In this document: positions 21,236-34,200 of the stretch, one piece after another
How the letters are laid out: each line of letters opens with the position of its first letter
Numbering within the stretch: position 1 is the stretch's first letter
NCBI GenBank assembly: GCA_039881145.1
Contig: JAYKKI010000090.1
Coordinates: 6,607,501-6,671,500 of the forward strand
Direction of reading: 5' to 3'
Origin: Druceiella hillmani
Lineage: Eukaryota; Arthropoda; Insecta; Lepidoptera; Hepialidae
DNA: 64,000 nt
Translations under genes and position numbers: made by a program
Notes under the pieces: model-generated
Database searches by the model: none
What the model saw: the letters and a program-made list of their open reading frames with translations, nothing else
Told to the model about the DNA's origin: nothing

Positions 21236-23194
21236 TTTTACATTTTTTTGTCATTTTGTACACTTTTTCTTGTATTTATTATTGCTTCATTTGCTACGAG
21301 TATTGTAATCGGTTATTGCATATTTTGTTCCGTATTTTCTATTTTTTTCAAACTGTTTTGTATTTTTTCCCTTTCTTTCGATATTTTGAAATAGGCTCAT
21401 TTAATATAGATAATTGCATTGTGCAATGGTTTTAAAGATTTAGTAATTTTAATGTTTTTGATATTTTTGATGTTTTTGATATTTTCATTTAGGTTTAAAA
21501 TATCCAAATGCAAATATCATGTAAATCTCGCCCGCTTCTTAATATTTTTTTACCTTTCGTTTTTATATTAAATTTCATGCATTTGTTTTCGAGTTCTTCG
21601 TATGATTTTTCACTTCTGTTTCTATGGAAGAAATTAAGTTTTTCATTCAGGTTTGTTATAAGCGATAAGATAACAAGCCAAGTGAGGGTAATTTGCAGCG
21701 AAACTCATATTTGGGTTGCGATATTTCTTAACTTGCTTCTGTGTGATTATTATGTGATTATTATTGGGAAAGCATTGGCAACAAAAAAAATTTCCTTTGA
21801 ATACTTAGATATTTTTCCCTACTATTAACTATGGAGAAGTAAGTTAGTAACTAACAAGCATTTTACATTATTTTTGTAAGAAAAATTCGAAAACAAACTC
21901 TTGCTGTACAAATAAAGAAACAACATGTATATGCTATTTATAGAGTAGCCAGTACCGCCCTCTTGTTAGTTCCTTTATGACCTCGATGATGATTTCTGTC
22001 AACTCTGCAGCTGTAATTTCAGTATCAGTTCTGTAATTTTTTCATAGATGGACAATATTACTTTTGTTAAGTATTTAAAAACTAATTTCTCTTTAAGGTT
22101 ATTAATATTAATTGAATAACATTTAAAAGGGTGAAAATAGTATATCCTTCATACTTATGTTTTTAAAGCATCAACCTATGTTTTATCATACTATGTTTTA
22201 TTTCGAACATGAAATAATGTTCCATATTCAATTTACTCATGATCCTTGATAACGTTTACGAATGTCGATCTTATCCATGGAGCTGTCTGTACAGTTGAAC
22301 TAATTCTTGTTGATGAGACCGTTCGTAAATTTTGTTGATAATTTTCCAGTCGTAACATTATTTTCTATCTTATTATCTGTATTTTATTTCAGAAAAGTTC
22401 GACTAGACCGATTTTTAAATATTTTGGCAGAAAGCCTGTTGCCTTCATTTTTTTGGAGAAAAATTTCTACGGTACGCCTCAAGTGAAAAAGAAATGCAGT
22501 AGTAAATCAGCGCGAGAAATACGGGCGAGTATCTCGACATGCTGACAATGATTTAACATTTTAATACATTTTGCATTGTTTCCTTTTTCTTCTTACTTTA
22601 TATGGAGCCTTAAACATTCTCAGCGCTATGTAAAATACATGTAACTTGTTTGTAACAAATTCCACTTCTTTCCCCGACAAGCAAATTTTTTTATTATACT
22701 TATCGTTGAAATAGTTAAAAAGTAATGTTGTCCAGAATTCGTTTTTTTAATAAAAAAATTATATTTTGAGAATAAAAATAATTTAGATCGCCCGTACCTA
22801 TCGTGCATTTACCCATAAGTGGCCTCATTACAAGGCGATAACATAAGGGGTACGATTGCTTATATATGTTAATAGCTGCTGTGTTATTTTCTATACAATA
22901 CAAACTATATCTGTACTACAAAAGATAAATGGAGTATACACCATGTATTGCTTTTAATTGGCACTGCTCATTGGAAGTCATTAGCGATACAACAAAGAAA
23001 TTGTTTATTCCTATTTTAGAGCATTAATAGAGCGTATACAATAGATATCTAAAAAAATTCGTTTGCATGTTTATTTTAATAGGTTCGTCTCAAGAAATAG
23101 TGTATTATATTAAATAAATTTTTTTTAAATTTTGGATTTCTGATTTTTTGTAGATATTTTAGATGTTTTAGTGTTTCGCACCTCAAGAGGAATA
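21236..23194. other. No gene seen (2 kb)
   Basis: T-rich on the plus strand around 21240-21620, with 'gtttttgatatttttgatgt'-type low complexity near 21450-21490. The frames at 21508-21828 (+) and 22626-22903 (-) match nothing I recognise. Confidence 0.3.
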
Positions 23195-23369
<175 letters not shown>

Positions 23370-23377
23370 ATACATGT

Positions 23378-23404
23378 TGTCCAGTGGCAGATTTAAATGT
23401 TTGA
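23378..23404 (+). repeat. Left terminal inverted repeat of the mariner-like element
   Basis: Begins TGTCCAGTGGCAGATTT. Aligned with the reverse complement of the right end, 25 of 27 positions agree; the mismatches are at positions 18 and 21. Confidence 0.9.
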
Positions 23405-23478
23405 AAAATTGTAAAAAAAAAACTACACCTCTAATACAAAGTACGTTTATTTTAACTTTATAACAACAAATGCGGATT

Positions 23479-24533
23479 TCACTTTTTAAAAACCACGTTT
23501 TTCAAATGGCGGCCATCGAGTCTAGCATGCATGTTTTCAAAAACGCGTTTGCAGAGCGACTGGGGTATCCTACTGACTTCGGCTCGAATATTTTCATTAA
23601 GTTGTGTCACAGTGCTCGAATTTGTTTTGTAAACAACGAATTTTAAGTGTCTCCATAAGAAAAAATCACATGGGCTTAAATCGGGTGACCTAGGTGGCCA
23701 CGGTACGGTACCGTTTCGGGATATGTTTTTTTCTGGAAATATTGCACTGCATTCATGGACACACTAGCAGTGTGAGCTGTGGTCCCGTCCTGCTGGAACC
23801 ATATGTTTTGGTTGAAGAATGGACTATTCTGTAGTTCTACTCTGAAAAAGTCATTTAACATCTGGGTATATCTCTCCGAATTCACAGTTACAGTTTGGCC
23901 ACGTTGATTTTCAAAGAAATAAGGCCCTATGATTGCAGATGTTACTTTAGGCTTATGTAAAGGCTCTTGATGCATTTGTCTTGGGTTGTGGACATCCCAG
24001 TAACGATAGTTCTGCTTATTCACATATGATCCAATGTGAAAGTGAGCTTCGTCACTAAAGAATATATTGTCCATCCGGGTAGTAGTACGAAATCTCAACA
24101 ACGTCACCTCCGCGTAAGTTTTTTTTAATTCAAAGTCAGAATCGTGTAAATCTTGAACAATTTGAATTTTATTTGGATGGAACTTGAGCTTTTTTCGCAT
24201 TATTACCTGTAAAGTTGATTTCGAAATTCCCAATATCGACGAACGTGTACGCAGTGATAAACGGGGATTTTCAACGACAGAAACCATAACACGCTCGACA
24301 TTTTCATCCGTGGCTACCAATTGCGTAGGTCCTGACCTGGGCCTATTTAATGTTGATCCTGTAGCTCTGAATTTTACTTCCCATGACTTGATGAGGTTGA
24401 TCGATGGTCCATCACGTAATCGACGAATACTGTAACGATTATTAAATCGACGGCGTGCTACAGACAGCGAAAATTCACTCGAAATGTACGCCTCGACGGC
24501 AAAAGCGCGGTGCTCTCCACTCCACTGTTCCAT
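23479..24533 (-). pseudogene. Mariner-like DD(D) transposase, disrupted by a 5-bp tandem duplication
   Basis: ATG at 24533-24531. Residues 1-60 are the N-terminal helix-turn-helix of the type seen in insect mariner-like proteins (…KSWEVKFRATGS). An RPRS linker (65-68) corresponds to the GRPR-like motif, and 92-130 is the second helix-turn-helix. Catalytic blocks are FFSDEAHF with D161 and FQQDGTTAHT with D249. The main frame ends at a TAA (23678-23676) shortly after P276. On the plus strand, cggta is doubled at 23701-23710. Setting one copy aside restores phase, and the next codons give WPPRSPDLSPCDFFLW, which holds the third catalytic Asp. That phase then stays open to a TGA at 23481-23479. 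In that phase 33 residues separate D249 from the third Asp, close to the 34 usual for mariner. The total of about 350 codons is normal for the family. No other stop or gap is seen, so the break may be recent. Confidence 0.9.
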
Positions 24534-24618
24534 GGCTACTAAAACATCCGCACCGCTTGCGCTTCTAACGACGCCCCCCGCGCCCCTCTTATGTGTTGCG
24601 TTCAGAAACTATGTTTGA

Positions 24619-24645
24619 TCAAACTTTGAAATCTGCCACTGGACA
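24619..24645 (-). repeat. Right terminal inverted repeat of the mariner-like element
   Basis: Reads, on the minus strand, TGTCCAGTGGCAGATTTC and then aaagtttga. It is the partner of 23378-23404. Confidence 0.9.
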
Positions 24646-24646
24646 C

Positions 24647-24647
<1 letters not shown>

Positions 24648-24720
<73 letters not shown>

Positions 24721-24729
24721 GAATATATG

Positions 24730-24796
<67 letters not shown>
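24648..24796. repeat. (TA)n microsatellite, right of the mariner-like element
   Basis: About 150 bases of TA with 'gtatatatgaatatatgtat' interruptions near the middle. Confidence 0.95.
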
Positions 24797-24801
<5 letters not shown>

Positions 24802-25429
24802 TTTTTGGAAACTGACATAAAACTTATAAAGTATGTGAATTAGCATATGCCTTAATTGTCAACACACAAAACTTTAGGGGAGTTCTAGAAGCGATAAAAT
24901 CCTCAAATTTTTTTTAAAAATTTTCTTTCTAATTATACGACTGTATGTAAGATAGTTCAAGAGATATTGAAAAAAATAAGCACCGCCCCTCATCTTCGTA
25001 ATTATGAAAGTCAGAATTATGAACACAGCGCTGCTAGAAATATAGTTAAATTTTGCCGGAAAACAGTAGCAATTTTTCTAAATTTTCGATGTTTGAGAAA
25101 TTGGGGATATTCTTATACTTGTGAATACATACAAGTAATATTTATATGGTGAACAATATGACGATTAGTTTAAAATTTTTGATAGAATTTCTGTATAAGC
25201 TTAATTGTTCAAATATCTCTAAGCACGCATGAAAATCTCGTACCAAATATCAGTGGAACACTCATACGTAAAAAGATTGAGATAAACTTTTTTCCACCTA
25301 TACTCTTGAATGGTAATTGAAACGATCTGTTAAGAACAGAGTAAAATGTTAATTATTTTATCAGTGAAACACGTTATTTGTACCATCGCATCCTACTAAT
25401 ATTGTTACACATTGCAAAACAGGTCTAGT
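24797..25429. other. No gene seen
   Basis: AT-rich. The part 24880-25330 reads like repeat tails ('aaagattgagataaactttt', 'aatatctctaagcacgcatg') but I cannot assign it to a family. Confidence 0.3.
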
Positions 25430-25520
25430 GTGAGGGACGCGCATTTGCACTACCCCCAGGCAACATATTGCACCGGCCGCACGTGACGTGCATGCGGGTG
25501 CAGTTGTGAATGCTATGCTC
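25430..25520. promoter_or_regulatory. GC-rich patch with an overlapping CACGTG / TGACGTG site
   Basis: The sequence 'gccgcacgtgacgtgcatgc' lies in an otherwise AT-rich area. It contains an E-box (CACGTG, 25480-25485) overlapping a CRE-like half site (TGACGTG, 25484-25490). This is a plausible transcription-factor site, but there is no neighbouring gene to regulate in view. Confidence 0.2.
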
Positions 25521-26639
25521 TATCACCATTCACTTCAATTATGTTTGTAAAACATTCCATATTAAAATTGACACCGATATTTTGATAGTGTCAACGTGCA
25601 AATTTTATTTAGGGAGTCAGTAAATCAGTCATATTTTAGATATATGACAAATTTTTCCTGCGGTTCTGGCATGGTGACGTGTTTATACGATATTTTTAAA
25701 AGAAAAAAAGGATTGAAGTTCTTATTTCACCTTACTCGTACAGTTTAAGGTAAAATGGAAATTTCGTAAAATACAATGACACTAATGTGTACCACTGCCA
25801 TCCAATGCAATATATTTCTGAACTGTCAATAAATATTGCTGCAATTTTCTTAGATGCAATTAGGAAAATTGGTTAGATTTATTATACGTATTGATATTCC
25901 GTAAACGCTCTAGTAAAAACCACTTGGTAAATTTAGAGAACAGAGACAAATATGGCAAGGCTCTTACCTGAGATTTTCAGGAGGTGAGTTAAAATTGCCA
26001 TTTTAATCATCTTCTTGATTAGTAGTTAGTGTTACTGAATTCTGTTAATTATTGATGTATAATAGTAGTTACTATTTACAATCATAAGAAGCTTATAAAC
26101 AAATTCTATTGGAATGCGTGATTATTTTGCGTAACTTTGAAATTTCCATTTTGATACCGTAATATCACTACTATTGAAACCGTAATATCTTTACTATAAT
26201 TTCGGAATGCGTATATAATTTTTGAATTGATGGTTTTTTTTTTGTAATATTAGTATCACATTTTGTGTACTTACCAGATTTTTTACTGCAGTAGAGCATA
26301 AATTTCTTTTTCTTTTATTCAAATTTTACTATTTTTGCTGTGCATTTGGTTCCTTCTTTAATTTGTACTAAGATTTATATATAGATAAGTTAAAAGAAGG
26401 TAGAATTATTCTGTAATACATTTTTTAAACAATTTAAAAACCTATCGGTGTTGAACTTGCTCGAACTAACAATAATTGTTGTGAATATTCTGTGCTATTG
26501 TCACATATAATTGACAATAGCATATTCATATTCCCTAAAATAAAAGAAAGTAGAAGATCTTAGAAACGACTAAACTAATTAGTGAAATGTACCAAAAAAT
26601 TTTCTCGATTAAACATATTTTCAAATTAAGAAATCTTTA
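25521..26639. other. No gene seen; small hairpin at 26492-26522
   Basis: AT-rich. tgctattgtca (26492-26502) and tgacaatagca (26512-26522) form a perfect 11-bp hairpin with a 9-base loop. Confidence 0.5.
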
Positions 26640-26892
26640 TCAAAATGTAACCACCCATCGCTGAGATGGAAGTCCCAGGCAAGCGCACTTAGAGCGGGCG
26701 TACATTAGCAGACAGCATAAGGTTAAACATTTTGTCGGTGTCAACTTGTCTTGCCCGACCGCCACTTGTCGCCAAATGTATGCGATTTGTTTTAGAAATA
26801 TAATATTTGTCAAGAATTTTGGACGTCTTTTGTTCACTTATTCCCCTGAAAAAAATGTCGAGGTCTGAAAAACTGCTTGTTTTCAATATCAT
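26640..26892 (-). other. Unrecognised coding-like stretch in two overlapping minus-strand frames
   Basis: One frame (26892-26689) contains HLATSGGRARQVDTDKMFNL; the overlapping one (26837-26640) ends in SKCACLGLPSQRWVVTF. Both are less hydrophobic than random frames nearby, and the DNA is GC-richer than its surroundings. The two could be pieces of one broken protein or simply a repeat with open frames. I do not recognise the family. Confidence 0.2.
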
Positions 26893-26944
26893 TGTATATT
26901 TCCGGTAGCCACTCCTTACTGATATAAACCTATGTAATATTATT

Positions 26945-27235
26945 ATTTGGTTGCCCTTATTTAAAAGTTAATTCTTGATTTGCAAAGCTATCAAACAAAC
27001 ATATTATATTGATTATTTAACTACTGATAATTTAACTAATTTTACTACAAATATTTTCTGATCACACCTCTATCCCACCTCAAATAATATTATTTCAATA
27101 TTGACATGCGATAAAGCGCATCAGACATCCCATTAAGGAACACTTGACGTCCCGAGCGCTACCAAACGTATTTATTGCTGATGTCGGAAGTCAATAACAG
27201 CAATAATGAGCTATTCAATGAGGGCAACCCAATTT
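26945..27235. repeat. Possible short element with ggttgccct ends
   Basis: 'tttggttgcccttattt' (from 26946) and 'aatgagggcaacccaattt' (to about 27233) are inverted: ggttgccct versus agggcaacc, with matching neighbours. The spacing of ~285 bases would suit a MITE. The match is only ~13 bases and I see no clear target duplication. Confidence 0.25.
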
Positions 27236-27454
27236 GATGCAAACAATACCGTGCACCACTTGCGAATGCCACTTTGATAGAAATTTGCCGTTATGCTCTT
27301 CTCCTCGGACGGGGTTTGTTATAAATTGCGTTTATGAATACATTTTTTTTCAAAAATTAATCCCAAGTATCTGTCACCCTGATAACTAGACCTGATTATC
27401 ATTATTTTCTACAGATATTTGGTATATTAGACTTCAGTATGGTTTCGTACCTTG
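27236..27454. other. No gene seen
   Basis: Moderately GC-richer near 27290-27320 ('tctcctcggacggggtttgt') without any coding frame. Confidence 0.3.
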
Positions 27455-27545
27455 AATAAAAGAAAACGGAATCCTTGTAAACTCATGTCTCTATAAATCT
27501 GTTCACCTGTCCATATGACCGACTGTTACAACCTTTTTTTTCTTG
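27455..27545 (+). repeat. Dispersed repeat C fragment
   Basis: 'aaacggaatccttgtaaact' followed by 'catgtctctataaatctgtt' and 'gttacaaccttttttt'. The last block is also present in the copy at 9183 (ggttacaaccttttttt). Confidence 0.4.
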
Positions 27546-30454
27546 ATGTATAAATTGAACAGTTAGTAGTGTTAAAATTTATTAAACGGCATATTTCCAT
27601 AATTAATACTCAAAAATATTTATGTGAAAATTTTACGAGGGGTAAGTAATATACGCAACATTATTTTTTATCAAATATAAGGTCTAGTTATTTAGATTGC
27701 AATTATTTTGTTCGGAAATGTAAATAAGATAGCTCTGGGGATGTTAAAAGTATTTACTGCAGAGTTTACTTGAATACCATAGCGATCGTAAGTTTTAAAA
27801 TTTCTAGGAATTCGCGCCATTATTACGACTGTTAAATAAATGTTAAAAACCTGTTTACACAGCAAAAAGTATTATTAATATTTTAAAATTATTTAACAAA
27901 ATGCTTTATACCCTTTAAGGTTTGTATGTATCTAATTGTGAAGAAAAATTTTATAGCCCAGTTCTACTCGTATTTAGCAAATAAAATTTATTTGGGTTTC
28001 AGTTTAATTACATAACAAATTCAATGTTTATGAGGACGCAAACACTCGTTACTATTAAATTTTTCACAAATAGACCTATATTTATTGAAAAAATTAATAA
28101 TTATAATTAAGTACGAAAATGTTTAATATGACAATTTTACAACGACAGTTTGAAGAAATATTTCATTGCAAACATCCTCCAAAATTATTTCATTATTAAA
28201 CAGCTAAAGGAGTCGTCTTCCGTTTTTACTTGAATGTTATAAAATTGGAGCCACAATTATATTTTCTTATCAATTTATATTTCGCTTAGGCATAATAATT
28301 CAATAAAGCGGACACAAAATATAAAGATTTTATATCTAGCTATATCGATTGAAGAAATTTTGTTGCAACCACGTGTATTTTATTATTAATTAGGAAAAAG
28401 GAAATAAACATATTGATATTGGAAAAATAAACACCTTTAAAAATTAATAACATTGCTTGACTTTGATTTCTATACTATTTTTCCAGTTTAAAACTTTCAG
28501 TTCCCTTGTTCCATCTATAAATTGTTTAGTAAAATTACAACAATATTCCTTGAAGTATGTTACTTAATATTGTGAAAAAATACAGTTTTGGAATTTCAAT
28601 GATTTTATTTCAATTGGTTTTACACACGATCTAACTTGCAATTGCTTTTAATTATTAACCTGAACAAATCAAATTTTCACTCAGAAGAAGACTGCAAATG
28701 CACAATTTCCTTCCTGTAGACTACACTACCGTTTGCTTCTTTTTGTGTTAGATAATTTAAATGATTCAGAAGACCGCTCTCAGATCGTTTATTTACTCTT
28801 TATATAATAATAGACTGCGGGGAAGTAAAATTGTTCCAATGCCACTTTTATGTTTCGACAATGTAAACAAAGTAATCATATAAATATTTATATCGATTGT
28901 CGTATTCGAATTCTTAGAAAACTTCATCTTACGGACTTATCGGATAACAAAAAAAATGTATTAGTCCAATTTTATACATAGACTCTTGAAATGATTTAGT
29001 GCCCCATGGGAGGCATGCCATTAACATTATAATTGGATAAATTTGTATTACACCATGTGTATATCATAAATATCGCAAATACAAAAATGTTTGTCAACTA
29101 GTGATTCTGAAACCAAGCAAATAACCATTACTAAATTTGGCGTCCTTATTTCTAGTATAGCAAAATACGCTATAGAGTTCTCCGCAGTTCCGCACATGTG
29201 ACACATTAGTACCTTAAAAAGTTTTTTGGAATATTTGTAACTAAGTCACCTTAAGCGACAAGACAAACTTAGTTCTTCATTGATTTTAATAAATTGATCA
29301 CTTTTGATAAGAGAAATAATATTTTTTTTGTAAGAGGAAATACGGTGTTATTGTTTAATAATAAAATTTTAGTACTGCATATCAACAGATGGCGTAAAGT
29401 GTATATATTAAGGATTTAACACTCTTTATAGAAAAAGACAAATCTCATATAAACGAATTTTAACATTTTTTTTGCCTAAATATGATATTAGGAGTATCTA
29501 AATTTGAGATATAATAATTAATTAAAGATATCCTGATACAAATTGCGATATTCTAAAATAATTGAATTAATTTGGAAGACTAAAGTTTTGTTCAATAAGT
29601 TACTTTTCTTCAAATATTTGTGGAAAAGCAATATAGTTTATCAGAAATTTCTCTAAACGTGCCACAACATTTATTTTAGTACTAAATAATTCTTTTCAAA
29701 TGTTATTGGCATCGTTCCATTATTTTACTGGTTCTTGGAACCTCATATCATTCATTGACTTGTGATATTATTTTGATGGATATATACTCATTTATTTGAA
29801 TTAGAACCACCTATAAAGAAATAAAAGACGATAGCTTTAAGTTGTGCAATAAAGAGAGTGATTACCTTTTTAATTAAACATTTTTTTTATTAAAATTTTG
29901 TCTAAATATTGGAAACTTATAGCAAAATGGTTCTCACATGAAAAAATAGATCAAACCATCGTAAATAATACAAAAGTATCACATTTATTAGTTTAATATA
30001 TTTATTTAATGAAAGTCGCAATTCATCCCTCGTGGAAATCGCTCAAGAGGTGCAAGTTAAGCTGCATCTTTGTTTAACTGACGCAGTAGAAAAACAGAAA
30101 AAGAAAAATATTTATTGAAGAAATATATGGTTTCAATTTGTTATAAAATTCTAAAACTGGCTAATAAATTTGCGCCAAGGTGCATCCCAAGACTATTATG
30201 TCGCGGCTGCTTGCAATAAACACATTCGCGGTGTCCGCTACGCTATTTTTTAAATTATAATTGCATTGATCGTTCTTAGCAAATACATAATATTGTGACA
30301 CTGTTAATTAAGATGAAATCTTTCTGCCAATTTTAAATATCCCATTAAATTGGGTATTCCAGAAAGTGTTTGCGTGCAGTCAGGTGAAAATGCACAACTA
30401 GCAAATTTGCAAGTTACTAATAGTTGATTAGGTTTTAGGACTCGGTATCTTAAA
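27546..30454. other. No gene seen (2.9 kb)
   Basis: Uniformly AT-rich. No frame above about 60 codons with plausible composition, and no clear repeat or hairpin. Confidence 0.3.
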
Positions 30455-30620
30455 GGAGAAACGGAAACCTTGTACCGAAAATCCCTCACATGCCTGTCCG
30501 TCTATCCGTTACACCATTTTTTCTCAGAAACCGCTTGACGTCGGAACTTGAAGTTTAGTCAAAATAAATTGAGTTCGCTTTTAGCGGGACACATCACTAA
30601 CATCGCCATATCATAATCAC
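30455..30620 (+). repeat. Dispersed repeat C, longer copy
   Basis: 'aaacggaaaccttgtaccga', 'cctgtccgtctatccgttac' and 'tttctcagaaaccgcttgac' follow the order of a common insect repeat (ggaacccttgta..., a gtccgtc run, then ctcagaaacggctgaaccg). It ends with 'ttagcgggacacatc'. Confidence 0.45.
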
Positions 30621-30751
30621 ACATTAATTTTTTAAGTAATAAAATCATACAATTTTAAAACAGATTCATAAAAGTAATCACACTGATCGTAAATACTCAT
30701 CATCTAATCTAGTATCAGGCCATTAATCATATAATTTGTATGTAATAAACT

Positions 30752-30979
30752 CTAGTCTTGTTCTAATTTGATAAAGCCAGCTTTTAAAAAAATCAGTGAA
30801 TTAACAGGTTTGTCCGATAATCTGTTCCAGATTTTCATAATAATGCCTCCGCCAAGGAGAACACGAGAGTGCTCTCCGAGTGAGAGTAATCCCGACGGCC
30901 AAGGGTCGGGATTATTGGTACCTTGACTTTTTAATAAATGTCGGTTTAATGTGATTATAGCTTTACAAAAATATTTCAA
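30752..30979 (-). other. GC-richer block with two adjacent hairpins; unlikely to be a gene
   Basis: A minus-strand frame of 75 codons runs through this block, but its sequence (DPWPSGLLSLGEHSRVLLGG) is mostly explained by two stem-loops. The first is ggagaacacgagagtgctctcc (30856-30877), pairing ggaga-cac with gtg-tctcc. The second pairs taatcccgac (30887-30896) with gtcgggatta (30905-30914). Side-by-side structure suggests a structured RNA or the tip of an inverted-repeat element. I recognise neither. Confidence 0.35.
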
Positions 30980-31185
30980 AAATGTTTAGTTCTTCTCCGG
31001 TTGCTTCAAATAATTGAACTCCTTTTTTAATATTGCTCTTAATTTTTTTCAGGAACTTCGGGAAACGTGTAAGATATCATTTAATAAGTCTTAAAAATTA
31101 TGTAGAGGCTCTAAAATAACTTTTCCATTAAAGCCAGTAATCGGTGAGATATGTTTTTCCAAATTCTTTAAAAGTGTACGTGTAA

Positions 31186-31208
31186 GTGTACACACACATA
31201 TATGTAAT

Positions 31209-31216
<8 letters not shown>
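31186..31216. repeat. Short diverged (CA)/(TA) tract beside the array
   Basis: 'gtgtacacacacatatatgt' leads into the pure TA array. Confidence 0.7.

Positions 31217-31266
<50 letters not shown>
31217..31266. repeat. (TA)n microsatellite
   Basis: Pure TA, about 50 bases. Confidence 0.95.
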
Positions 31267-31270
<4 letters not shown>

Positions 31271-34200
31271 GCACATTACATTACTTTTCGAAAATTTTTA
31301 TGAATATTTTCTTTGTGAGAATCGCATACTTACATTTATGCGGAATACATACCTTTACTGGAAACTTGTGAACTCCTCCGTGGCTCCTTGCAACTACGCG
31401 AGCAGAAACACACCTTGATAATGTTTTTGGAAATTTTACTTGTGAAGATGGAACATGTCATTTTTTACTCAGTTATACTTCATGTTTCTTATATTTGGAA
31501 AATTATGCTCAACGTAAAGTAAAAGGTTATAAATTATTACTTAATTTGCTATTAATTTAAATTTTTAATACTTTTTTAAATTAAGAGATGTTGATAAGAT
31601 AACAGAAACTTCTAAAGACGTCGCCCCCAACCGTTATTACTGTCGAACCATATCTACGAAAATAAAAATATACCTTATTTCACGCAAAATAAGTTTAATA
31701 TTGTTTGGTGCTACGGAACACTTCGTACGCGAGTCCGATTCGCACTTGGCCGTTTTTTCTCTTCAATATTATTTCCATAACCTCAGTTTATTGAGATCTC
31801 TACATAATGTACTTATGAATGTATTTGCTTCTTGTTACTGTAAGTCCATCCTATGCCGCCAAATAGAAGATCATTTCAGATTTTTGTAACACGTTCTGTT
31901 AATATAGATTGAGTTTTATATTACTGTATAACTGTTTTTGATTCTTTCAGCTGGGCCACAAAAACATTGTGAACTCTTCGGAGTTGTCTGTTAAGACCGG
32001 AAGTATTCAAAGCTTTACATAAATATTTTTCGACATAATGATCACTGTGTGGTTGATTAATTAATTTTTTTAAAACGTTTCCACACTTTTGCCGTACGTT
32101 TCATATTAAATGAATTGATATCTATTTCAGTTCATTGACAATCTGTAACAATAATAATAATCCAGAATTAATATCGTATATTTAGTCTTTTTTGTGCATC
32201 AGTATCATATCGGTATATTTTAAAATAATAAATTCTATCCAATATAAACATCTCTAAAAGTGCTTGGCGATCACAACACTCGAATAGAATGTCTGAAACT
32301 GATTGACTGGGTTGGTTAACACCAAAGTTTTTGAAAGGCGTTTATGCTGCCACAGTAACAGAAGTCATTGATCGCATAAACAAAGGTCACTAAATAACAA
32401 CATGGCGGCGACCGTATTTGTAGTGTACTCACTCGGTAAATTACGTATGTACAAGTATCGAATACAATGGTAATAATGAGTTAATGGAAGACGCTCTTAG
32501 TGACAGAATGCGGGAAGCGTGAAATTATAAAACTTGTTATAACCCTTTGTAAATACAATTATTACAATACGATTGTGATAAGTGTATCTTGAGTCTTGCC
32601 TAGAAAGTTCCGGAATACGATATCATTAAATTTGGAAATAGTCCCGAACAACAAAACACAAGACGTCTCGAGACCCAAAATATAGTAGTTACATTATATG
32701 TAAAAAAGTTATGTAGGATTGCTTTTAATTTATTTTTGGATTCTGGACCTGTAAGTTGATAAAACTTCACTAATTAAAATTTTTGTCGACGATTTGTTTC
32801 TTAATTTGTTCCCTAGTAATTTATCTTGGGAGAATACACGCGGAACTATTAAAATTTTAAATTAATTAAAAATCATAAAATTAGTAAACATTTTGCAACA
32901 ATATATTGATATTGTGTCTTATATGTATATATTATTACGCAATATTGTGTCAGATCTTGACAGGTGAGAGGAAAGAAAAGTGGCATTTTTTCATAAAAAA
33001 TCTTCCTTAATATTTAAATAAATAAATTCCTTTTTCAAAAGCGATCTTACCTTGAGCGATTTTGTCGTCGCTCCATAATATATACACACGCGTATATTTT
33101 ATTCAGCTTTGTTCTTCAACTTTGTGTAGCATGAACTAGATATATCCTTTGTGTCCATGATTTCCGTCCTCTTTTCACATACGAACAAAAAGGATTAAAA
33201 GTATTGTTAGACGCTGAGCTCCTTCCAAGAAAGACTATTTATCGAATTTCCTTTGATAAAGGCAATTCAATAAATTGTTGCGCTGTTTCGCCCTGCAAGT
33301 CGTAAATAGGCATAAATATATATCATTTAACGACGGAGATAAAGCGGTGAACGTAATAGCTGGGAGTGACATTGTTGTTCATGGAGATGAAGTATGATTT
33401 AATTTAAAAATTATAATGTATAAATATCTTTAATTTATTATACGTCTAATTTTAATTTAAACTAATACAATTAACAGAAAAAAAGTAAAATATCCTTAGT
33501 ATTGTGACATTATATATTGATTGACATACTTAAAAAAACATTTCTTTTATTTATCTTGTAAATTCGAAAATTATTTTTCATCAAGTATCACGTTCGAAAA
33601 CTATCTCAATAGTATTCACGTTGTTTCGCAGACATCTAAAGTCTTTTATTAAAAAGCCAATAAATACTTAAGATTACTCACCATGTTATATTCAATAGTA
33701 TATTGGAAAGGTAATTTTATATAAATATTTAATTTTAAAGGAACTTTATCCAATGTTTTTATTATTCCATTAAAAACTCTTTAGACAATGAACTTCTTGA
33801 ATCTAATTTCGTAAAAGGATGTTTCGTGGATCAAAATACATTTGAAATTACGTAATTTCTCTCTTCAATTTAGGGCTCGGCAACAGTTGTTGACGGTAAA
33901 TCAGTTATTAGTTTTTTGTGATTTATTAAATCATAAAACGCAAATAATTTTTCAATGAAATGTAATGAAACATCGTTGATTTATGTAAATATGCAAATAT
34001 CTCTGTGTATAATTAAAGAGTATAGGCAAAAAATTGTACATTAATCATATTTCATTTAATATGAGTGCAGAGAGAGTTTTTTAAATTCCTCTCTGTTTAT
34101 AGGTCCGTGAATCGGCACATTGCATGAAATTACTGAAAAATTTTTTTTATTTCTCAAAGGCTGGGAAATAATATACTGTATTGATTTTTTATGAAAACTT

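Larger units (their letters stand above)
23378..24645 (-). mobile_element. Complete mariner-like (IS630-Tc1-mariner) transposon, 1268 bp, inserted in a (TA)n array
   Basis: The element has matching terminal inverted repeats and one transposase gene occupying most of its length on the minus strand. Both sides abut (TA)n: left '...tatacatgt' before the repeat, right 'cgtatata...' after it. That fits the TA target preference of the superfamily and makes the target duplication impossible to tell from the array. The size is normal for mariner elements (about 1.3 kb). The element keeps both ends but its gene is frame-broken, so it could be moved only by a transposase from elsewhere. Confidence 0.85.

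Noticed and set aside
21508..21828. 106-residue plus-strand frame
   Set aside because: Phe/Ser/Leu-rich translation of T-rich DNA, no motif.
24184..24435. 83-residue plus-strand frame with ATG
   Set aside because: Lies antisense inside the transposase gene; the minus-strand frame explains the sequence.
24609..24818. Minus-strand frame of Ile-Tyr repeats
   Set aside because: Translation of the (TA)n array to the right of the mariner-like element.
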